A DNA stretch of 64,000 bases from contig JANSXC010000008.1 in the NCBI GenBank assembly GCA_024743115.1, positions 1 to 64,000 on the forward strand. The letters run 5' to 3'. Every line of letters starts with the position of its first letter. Within the stretch, counting starts at the first letter, position 1. Position numbers and translations under genes: made by a program. The notes under the pieces were generated by a model. That model searched no databases. It had not been told where the DNA came from and worked only from the letters and a program-made list of their open reading frames with translations. This DNA is from a bacterium (lineage in GTDB: Bacteria > Planctomycetota > UBA1135 > UBA2386). Shown here one piece after another: positions 58,238 through 64,000 of the stretch.

Positions 58238-59860
58238 ATGAGTTCTTCGCGCCGCCCATCATTGTCCTGGTTGGGATTGGCGGCGCTGCTGGCGGCGGCG
58301 GTCCTGATTGCGATCCAGCAGTCCCTCCAGAGCGGTGCCGCCGTCGCGCCACACGCGCTCAAGGCGAGCGCCGCGAGTTCGATGGTCGGGGAGCTGCCTG
58401 CCGGCGCCGATGTGCCGACTCCTTTGCGGGTGGCCGCGACGCCGGCCTCCGGGACCGCGGTCGTCGTCGACGAGCTGGGACGGCCGGTCGACGGAGCGCG
58501 GCTTTTCGCTCACGACGAAACAGCGCGTCACCTCGAGTTGCCAACGCGTGCGCCGGAGTCGGACCTCGACGGCGCGGTGGAGATTGGCGAACTCGATCCG
58601 AAAGCCGCGGACCACACCTGCTATCACCCCGACTATCAGCCGGCTTCGTGGAACGGCGAACCACGGATCGTGCTGCGGCGCGGCTCCGAGGTGCACGGTC
58701 AGGTTCGGGGACTCGATGGCGTGCCGCTGGCCGGTGTGCTGGTGCAGCTCTCACGTGCCGGTTGGGATTCGCCGCGCGATCCCGCGGCCGCGCCGCCTCG
58801 CGTGCCGACCGCTGCGCCGCGCGCGGTTTTCGCGGCACGGACCGACGATCTCGGGGGGTTCGTGGTCGGCGGCCTGCCCGTCGGCCGCTACCTCCTGCGC
58901 ACCAGCCATTCGCGCTGCATCACGACGGACATCGATGGCCAGGGACGCGTTGCCAAGATCGACGCGCCGTGCGGCGGGATCACGGTAACGATGGCGCCGA
59001 TCCTCGGCTGCCGTGTCGAGTTCGGTGGCGAGATCATGCTCTCGAGCTCGATGCTGTATCCACGTGGCTTGCGCACGGGGCTGTCGGAGGTCGATCGCCG
59101 ACTCGGTCGGCCGTCGCGGTCGATGGCGCCGCAGTCGGATCACTTCGAGTATTGCGGGGTTCCGACTCCCGGCGGATTCGAGCCGATGCTCGTACTCTAT
59201 GCGCTCCTCAGTGAGTCCGGTCCGGTTCGCCTCGATCTGCCGCTGCGGCCGATCGACGATCCCGAATACACCGTCGTCCGGGCACCGAAGCCGGGCCCGA
59301 TTCGCACGGGTCGAGCCCACATCGAACTCGTCGATACGCGCGGTCGCGAAGTCGCCGCGACCGTTACTCTCGTCGGCGAGAAGGGTGTGCAGTTGTTCGA
59401 GATCTCGGACCGCAACGCGGCGATGAATCTCGATCCGACGGAACTGAAGTGGGGTGCTCGGCTGCCGGCCAATGAGCCCGCGACGGTTCGCGCCGGGCGC
59501 TATCGCCTGATGTCGCGCGACCCGATCCTCGGGCGCGGGATTGCGCCGCGCACGTTCGTCGCGATCGCCGATGACCTCGTGCAGGCGCGAATCGAGCTGC
59601 CGTGGCCCGTGGCGCAGGTGGCGATCGCGATTGACGATCCGGCCAGCCGCTGGCACCTGCAGGTCATCGCGCACTTGGCGAGCGGTGGGCGCAATTCGAA
59701 GACGTGGCAGTTCACGGCCGAGCGCCGAGTGCAGCTCGACTTGCCGCCCGGAGACTATCGATTCCTGGCTTCGTCACCGGGTCGTCAGCCGCTGCGGCAC
59801 GAAGTCACGGTCGACGGCGACGACCTCGCGATCGACCTGGGCACGTTCGAGCGGCGCTGA
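58238..59860 (+). CDS. Membrane-anchored carboxypeptidase-regulatory-like protein
   Basis: 540 aa from the ATG at 58238 (start chosen because the helix LSWLGLAALLAAAVLIAIQQ then is N-terminal). Residues ~65-245 contain two carboxypeptidase-regulatory-like beta-sandwich segments (VVVDELGRPVDGARLFAHDE, SEVHGQVRGLDGVPLAGVLVQLSR). The remainder is more beta-rich (LVDTRGREVAATVTLVGE; LPPGDYRFLASSPGRQPLRHEVTVDGDDLAI). Such domains sit outside the membrane and bind other proteins or glycans. Function unknown. The next gene starts 2 nt after its stop. Confidence 0.75.
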   Translation: MSSSRRPSLSWLGLAALLAAAVLIAIQQSLQSGAAVAPHALKASAASSMVGELPAGADVPTPLRVAATPASGTAVVVDELGRPVDGARLFAHDETARHLELPTRAPESDLDGAVEIGELDPKAADHTCYHPDYQPASWNGEPRIVLRRGSEVHGQVRGLDGVPLAGVLVQLSRAGWDSPRDPAAAPPRVPTAAPRAVFAARTDDLGGFVVGGLPVGRYLLRTSHSRCITTDIDGQGRVAKIDAPCGGITVTMAPILGCRVEFGGEIMLSSSMLYPRGLRTGLSEVDRRLGRPSRSMAPQSDHFEYCGVPTPGGFEPMLVLYALLSESGPVRLDLPLRPIDDPEYTVVRAPKPGPIRTGRAHIELVDTRGREVAATVTLVGEKGVQLFEISDRNAAMNLDPTELKWGARLPANEPATVRAGRYRLMSRDPILGRGIAPRTFVAIADDLVQARIELPWPVAQVAIAIDDPASRWHLQVIAHLASGGRNSKTWQFTAERRVQLDLPPGDYRFLASSPGRQPLRHEVTVDGDDLAIDLGTFERR

Positions 59861-59862
59861 GC

Positions 59863-60240
59863 ATGACGCGCGATCAGGTGCTGCGTGTGGTCGTCGGGCT
59901 CGCGCTCGTCGGCAGTGCGACCGCGAAGTTCCTGAGCGGCTGGCACGAACGGCTCGTGCTGCCTGCCCCCGTGTTCTGGTTCGCGTGCGTTCTCGAAGTC
60001 GGGCTCGCCGTCGCGCTCATCTGGCGTCGCCTTGCAGTGCCGGCGGCGTTCGGTGTGGTGGCGCTCGCGGCAGGCGGGGTCCTGGTGGCCTACCTCGGCA
60101 ATGGTCCGTGCGGTTGCCTCGGCGTGTGGTGGCAGCTCACGCGGATCGAGCACGTCTGGCTCGCGAGCGGGCTCGGGTTGCTCGCGCTCGGTGCCGCGAG
60201 CACGACACGCGCCCGGCTGGTCGTGGCTACTCGACGCTGA
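59863..60240 (+). CDS. MauE/DoxX-like membrane protein
   Basis: 125 aa from the ATG at 59863. Four helices: VLRVVVGLALVGSATAKFLSG, APVFWFACVLEVGLAVALI, PAAFGVVALAAGGVLVAYL, and HVWLASGLGLLALGAASTT. A CGC pair (GPCGCLGVWW) before the last helix is typical of MauE-type membrane proteins, which help disulfide formation in other systems. It follows the 540-aa gene with 2 nt between. The family is likely, the role is not known. Confidence 0.7.
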   Translation: MTRDQVLRVVVGLALVGSATAKFLSGWHERLVLPAPVFWFACVLEVGLAVALIWRRLAVPAAFGVVALAAGGVLVAYLGNGPCGCLGVWWQLTRIEHVWLASGLGLLALGAASTTRARLVVATRR

Positions 60241-60649
60241 CTTCGTCGAACACGTGCCGCGCGACGAAGATCCGCGCCTGGGTCTGCACGGCCAGCGCGA
60301 TTGCGTCGGACGGGCGGCAGTCGATCGTGACCTCGGGGCCGGGCTGGTCGGGAGCGCCGTTCTTCGGCACCAGGCCGAGGAACGCGTAGAACGTGCCGTC
60401 GCGCAGATCGTTGACCACGACGCGGTGCAGGCGGTGGCCAAGGCCATGGATCACGCGGCCGACGAGGTCGTGAGTCAGCGGCCGTTGCGTCTCGAGGCCG
60501 TGCAACTTGCGGTTGATCTCCTCGACTTCGTGAAAGCCGATCACGATCGAGAACGTGCGTGTGCCCTGGCGTTGCCGCAGGTTCAAGTACTGCTGATCAC
60601 CCTTTTGCTGGATGATCACGCGAGAGAGTTCGACTTCGACGAGATCCAT
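60227..60649 (-). CDS. Bifunctional nuclease-domain (DUF151/BFN) protein
   Basis: 140 aa from the ATG at 60649 (an upstream ATG at 60688 adds 13 residues without family support). It has the BFN signatures: YLNLRQRQGTRTFSIVIGFHEVEEINRKL, RPLTHDLVGRVIHGLGHRLHRVVVNDLRDGTFYAFL, and the C-terminal VTIDCRPSDAIALAVQTQARIFVA. BFN proteins occur in bacteria and plants and were named for reported nuclease activity. It converges with the MauE-like gene (14-nt overlap of ends). Confidence 0.88.
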   Translation of the reverse strand: MDLVEVELSRVIIQQKGDQQYLNLRQRQGTRTFSIVIGFHEVEEINRKLHGLETQRPLTHDLVGRVIHGLGHRLHRVVVNDLRDGTFYAFLGLVPKNGAPDQPGPEVTIDCRPSDAIALAVQTQARIFVARHVFDEVSVE

Positions 60650-60741
60650 GCGCGGCCGGCGCAGTCTACCGGCGGCGCCCCGCTCCATGCACGGTTTCCC
60701 TCCGCCCGCGGGATCGGCGCGTCTCGCGGTATAACGAGTAC

Positions 60742-61839
60742 GTGTCCCGACCCGTCGACTCCGGCGTTCCTGCGCCCAATCCCGTTCTCAGCGTCGTGAC
60801 CCGCAGCGGCCGGGTCGAATCGCGTCATCGCGGCGCGATTGCGGTCGTGCACGACGGTGAACTGGTGCTGAGTCTCGGTGATGTGGCTGCCGAGGTCTAC
60901 GCGCGCTCGGTCGTGAAGCCGCTGCAGGCGTTACCGTTCCTGGAGCGCGGTCTCGATACGCGGCTCGGTTTGACGGCGGGGGAGATCGCGGTCATGTGTG
61001 CAAGTCACGACGGCACGCCGTTGCACACCGAGCTCGTGCGGACGTTCCTCGGGCGCGGCCAACTCGACGAGAACTACTTGCGCTGCGGGCCGCATGCGCC
61101 GTTCGATCCCGCGATCCGCCGCGCCATGCTGCGCGACGGTCAGAGCCCGGCGCGGCTGCACAACAACTGCAGCGGCAAGCACACCGGCTTTCTGCACCTG
61201 GCGCGCGAGTGCGGCGATGACCTCGCGGACTACCTCGATCCGGGGGCGCGGTGCCAGCGCGAGATTCACGATGCCGTGGCCGCGATGACGGGCCTCCAGG
61301 GCCCGATCCCGACCGGACTCGATGGTTGCGGTGCGCCGACGTTCTGGCTGCCGCTCATGGCGATCGCGCGGGGGTTTTGCCAGTTGGCGAACCCGACCGG
61401 GGTTTCCGACGTTAGGGCGGAAGCATGCCGCAAGATTCTCGCCGCCGTCGCCGAAGAACCGGTCTGTCTTGCCGGCGAGCGGCGCTTCTGCACCGCGCTC
61501 GTACGGGCCCAGAACGGTGGGGCGCTGCCGGGTGGGGCGTTTGCGAAGAACGGCGCGGAGGGGGTCTACGCGGTCGCGCTCGCGCCGGATCCTGCGCGGA
61601 CGCGCTGGCCGGGTGCGCTCGGGATCGCGGTGAAGATCGACGACGGCAGCGAGCGCGGGTACCAGCCCGTCGTGGTCGACGTGCTGCGGCGACTTGGCGC
61701 TTTCGGGGCACCGGGGGCGATCGAGGCGTCGGCCGGCGAGGTGCCGGCGGCGCTGGAGTCGTGGTGGCGGATTCCGGTCGGGAACACCCAGAAGCGGATC
61801 GTCGGCGAGGTTGCGGCCGTTTGCGAGTGGCCGGCATGA
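60742..61839 (+). CDS. L-asparaginase II-family protein
   Basis: 365 aa, starting from the GTG at 60742. It hydrolyses asparagine to aspartate and ammonia in the family it resembles (PF06089-type asparaginase II). Characteristic segments: VYARSVVKPLQALPFLE, IAVMCASHDGTPLHTELV, ARLHNNCSGKHTGFLHL, GLDGCGAPTFWLPLM, FAKNGAEGVYAVAL. Full length. Its stop overlaps the next start (ATGA), so it is cotranscribed with the NAD(P)H-hydrate dehydratase. Confidence 0.88.
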   Translation: MSRPVDSGVPAPNPVLSVVTRSGRVESRHRGAIAVVHDGELVLSLGDVAAEVYARSVVKPLQALPFLERGLDTRLGLTAGEIAVMCASHDGTPLHTELVRTFLGRGQLDENYLRCGPHAPFDPAIRRAMLRDGQSPARLHNNCSGKHTGFLHLARECGDDLADYLDPGARCQREIHDAVAAMTGLQGPIPTGLDGCGAPTFWLPLMAIARGFCQLANPTGVSDVRAEACRKILAAVAEEPVCLAGERRFCTALVRAQNGGALPGGAFAKNGAEGVYAVALAPDPARTRWPGALGIAVKIDDGSERGYQPVVVDVLRRLGAFGAPGAIEASAGEVPAALESWWRIPVGNTQKRIVGEVAAVCEWPA

Positions 61840-62723
61840 CGCGTTCTCCGCGACGTTCCGCCGGTGACGGTGCCGGTTTGCCCGTTGCCGCGATCCAACT
61901 CGGCAAGCGCCTGGCGATGACGAGGCGCGTGCCCCGGCTGTCGCGGCGCGCCGCTGACGCGCACAAGGGCGACTGCGGTCGCGTGCTCGTGGTCGCGGGC
62001 AGTGACGGCATGCTCGGCGCGGCGATCCTCGCCACGACCGCGGCGTTGCGCGGCGGTGCCGGCCTCGTGACCGCAGCCGTGCCCAAACCGTTGATGGCGC
62101 CGCTCACGATCGCGGTTCCGCCTGCCATGACCTTGGCGCGTTCGCCGGCCGCAGTCGCGCGTGCGCTCGCCGCGACCGATGCCGTCGTGCTCGGGCCGGG
62201 TATCGGCACGACGGCTGCGGCGGGGACGCTCGTGCGCAGCGTGATCGCGAAGTCGGTTGCGCCGGTCGTCGTCGACGCCGGGGCCTTGTTTGCGTTGTCG
62301 CCGCTTACGCAGAGGCCGCGCAGTCCGGCGGCGCTCGTGTTCACCCCTCACGTCGGCGAAGCTGCGCGACTGCTCGGGGTCGACTCCGACGCCGTGCGTG
62401 CGAACCGTCGTGGCGCGGTCGCGGCGCTCTGCGAACGCACGGGCGGCGTCGTCGTGCTCAAGGGCGCCGGCACGCTCGTGAGTGACGGCGTGCGTTGTTT
62501 TCGCAACACGACAGGCAACGCCGGGCTCGCAACGGCGGGTTCGGGCGACGTGCTCGCCGGGTTGCTCGGAGCACTGCTCGCGGACGGCATGGTACCGTTC
62601 GACGCGGCCTGTGCTGCGGTGCACTGGCACGGTGCGGCCGCTGACCACGTTGCGCGGCGCACTTCGCAGCGCGGCCTGATTGCGTCGGACCTGCCGCCGG
62701 CGCTTGCGGAGATCCTGCCATGA
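61836..62723 (+). CDS. nnrD: ADP-dependent NAD(P)H-hydrate dehydratase
   Basis: 295 aa from the ATG at 61836 (an internal ATG at 61917 is an alternative). It repairs hydrated NAD(P)H. Motifs of the ribokinase-like YjeF C-terminal family: RVLVVAGSDGMLGAAILATTAALRGGAGLV, AVVLGPGIGT, VVVDAGALFAL, LVFTPHVGEAARLLG, VVLKGAGTLVSDG, and GLATAGSGDVLAGLLGALLA (the conserved Gly/Asp site). The N-terminal YjeF epimerase domain is absent, as in split-enzyme organisms. Overlaps both neighbours by ATGA. Confidence 0.92.
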   Translation: MTRSPRRSAGDGAGLPVAAIQLGKRLAMTRRVPRLSRRAADAHKGDCGRVLVVAGSDGMLGAAILATTAALRGGAGLVTAAVPKPLMAPLTIAVPPAMTLARSPAAVARALAATDAVVLGPGIGTTAAAGTLVRSVIAKSVAPVVVDAGALFALSPLTQRPRSPAALVFTPHVGEAARLLGVDSDAVRANRRGAVAALCERTGGVVVLKGAGTLVSDGVRCFRNTTGNAGLATAGSGDVLAGLLGALLADGMVPFDAACAAVHWHGAAADHVARRTSQRGLIASDLPPALAEILP

Positions 62724-64000
62724 ATCGAATCTGCTCGATGTTTCGCACCGGCGCCGCGCTCGCATTGGCTGTCGGGGTCGCGTTCGGCGTGTCCCTCGTC
62801 GCTCAGGAATCGTCAACACCGCCGCCGCCGGGTAGCGCAGGCGGCGAACCGCGATTGACCGCGGCCGAGGTCGCCGCGGCGCAGGATGGCGGCGAGCTCA
62901 CGGTCGAACTCGCGGCGCGCGCGCTGCGCCAGGGTGATGCCGCGGCGGAGACCGCGGCGGCGATCGTGCGCCACGAATGGACCGAGTTGCCGGCGGCGCT
63001 GTTCGATGCGATCGCCGACGAGCCGCGCGCGTGTGCGTGCCTGCTCGAAGAGTTCGCGGTCGCGCCGCGGCCGGCAGCCAGGAACTGGGCCCAGCGCCAG
63101 GCCGAGCGGTCGAAGCTGCCGCGGGACGTGCGCTGTCTCGCGCTCGCAGCCGCCGAGATTCGGCCGACGGGCAAGTATGCGGATCTGCTGGTCGAAGCGG
63201 CCGCGACGAACGACGACGAAGAGTTCGGCAACGGTTATCGCACCGCCGCCTGGCTACTTGCGCCGCGTGACGCGGATCGCCTGATCGGTCGGCTGCACGC
63301 GGCGTTGCTCGAGCGGGATGCCGAGTTCGCGCGCTTCGTACCGTTCTTCGATCGCATGTCACCGCGCGGCTACGAGCATCTCGTCGGGCTCGTGCTGTCG
63401 CTGCCGCCGGAGACCAAGGGGCCGCTGGTGCACTATTACGTGCAGAACGAAGTGCCCGCGTTCCAGCGACGTGCTGCGGACGCGCTCGATGGCAAGGTCG
63501 ACCTCGAGCCGATCTGGCTCGCGCAGGCCGAGAAGCTGCTGACCGAACGCAGTCGCGTCGACCGGTTGCTCGGGGTGTTGCGCGATGACGCCGCGAGCGC
63601 CGAACTTCAGCAGGCCGCGTTCCGCGTGCTGCTCGCCGCGGGCGTCGTCGAGCCCGCGATGATCGCCTGGGCGGACCTGAGCGAGAACCGGCTCGCGCAC
63701 GTGCGGGAGATCCTGACGGCTGCGGTTGGCACGATCGCCGTCGATCAGATCATCGAGTGGTTGCACGACGACGTCCGCATCGCGCAGGTGACGGCGCGCG
63801 CGCTGCTGCGGCGCGATCCACTCGAACCCGCGATCGAGCGCGAACTCATCGCGCTGCTCGATGGCGTGGTGGCAACGACCGAGACGGAGCCGTTCGTGAT
63901 GGCCGTGCTGCAGCGTGGCAGCGCCGAGGCCGTGGCGGCGCTCTGGCCCGGGCTGCGGCGATCACAGCGGTTCCCGCAGTACGTCGACGCGATTGCCCGG
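62720..64000 (+). CDS. Secreted HEAT-like repeat protein (5' part)
   Basis: The first 427 codons are in the window; the gene continues past the end. The ATG overlaps the nnrD stop (ATGA). A signal peptide (GAALALAVGVAFGVSLVAQ) is followed by a Pro/Gly linker, then helical repeats of HEAT/PBS-lyase type without recognisable catalytic residues (LTVELAARALRQGD, LAAAEIRPTGKYADLLVEAA, AALLERDAEFARFVPFF). It is similar in style to the HEAT part of the secreted protein at 4127-6283. Function unknown. Confidence 0.75.
   Translation, partial: MNRICSMFRTGAALALAVGVAFGVSLVAQESSTPPPPGSAGGEPRLTAAEVAAAQDGGELTVELAARALRQGDAAAETAAAIVRHEWTELPAALFDAIADEPRACACLLEEFAVAPRPAARNWAQRQAERSKLPRDVRCLALAAAEIRPTGKYADLLVEAAATNDDEEFGNGYRTAAWLLAPRDADRLIGRLHAALLERDAEFARFVPFFDRMSPRGYEHLVGLVLSLPPETKGPLVHYYVQNEVPAFQRRAADALDGKVDLEPIWLAQAEKLLTERSRVDRLLGVLRDDAASAELQQAAFRVLLAAGVVEPAMIAWADLSENRLAHVREILTAAVGTIAVDQIIEWLHDDVRIAQVTARALLRRDPLEPAIERELIALLDGVVATTETEPFVMAVLQRGSAEAVAALWPGLRRSQRFPQYVDAIAR

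Overview
The window is high-GC chromosomal DNA, most likely from a planctomycete-type bacterium. This is inferred from an ECF sigma factor paired with a DUF6768-like membrane protein, the mcsA-mcsB-clpC order, several very large Sec-secreted proteins sharing a C-terminal module, and many small Cys-rich secreted proteins. No marker gene fixes the taxonomy.

Left host region (1-38061): the end of a FtsX/MacB-type ABC permease; the sigma factor and its DUF6768-like partner; a DASS/SLC13 transporter with two RCK_C domains; a HEAT/VWA secreted protein; large secreted proteins; a CAP-domain protein; class I fructose-bisphosphate aldolase; a lipoprotein of the C45 Ntn-hydrolase type; two coupled membrane proteins; a TIKI-like protein; DprA; a kelch-like secreted protein; then the minus-strand group murD-mcsA-mcsB-clpC (cell wall and protein quality control). 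Next come tRNA-Ser(GCT), a 2-phosphoglycerate kinase-like protein, a repetitive secreted protein, an XRE-cupin regulator divergent from a DUF4932-like secreted protein, an alginate-export-like porin and tRNA-Ser(TGA).

Integrated element (38062-56540, about 18.4 kb): a tyrosine integrase sits next to tRNA-Ser(TGA). The tRNA 5' half plus one base is repeated exactly (40 bp) at 56501-56540, giving attL and attR. Both ends carry paired TGGCATCAC arm-type sites with the same 12-bp spacing. The element has a repressor/control region, a long translationally coupled minus-strand phage-type operon (Zn-ribbon proteins, a lambda-O-like initiator with an internal iteron array, an ERF annealing protein, a nuclease-like protein, lipoproteins, a large secreted protein), a tail-fibre-like gene and small membrane proteins. 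I found no capsid, portal, large terminase or tail-tube gene, so it is a decayed prophage or a satellite-like element. It carries probable defence cargo: a ThsB-like TIR protein, a pentapeptide-repeat membrane protein, a SIR2 protein, and an FRG-domain protein paired with a membrane coiled-coil protein.

Right host region (56541-64000): the displaced tRNA promoter, a sigma-like regulator, a Cys-rich secreted protein, a carboxypeptidase-regulatory-like membrane protein, a MauE/DoxX-like membrane protein, a bifunctional-nuclease-domain protein, and a coupled set of asparaginase, NAD(P)H-hydrate dehydratase and a HEAT-like secreted protein that runs off the window.

The most unusual features are the defence-gene set inside the element, the iteron origin embedded in the initiator gene, a stand-alone copy of the integrase N-terminal domain, a 13/14-bp tandem repeat over the murD start, and a two-tier hairpin repeated exactly at two stop codons.
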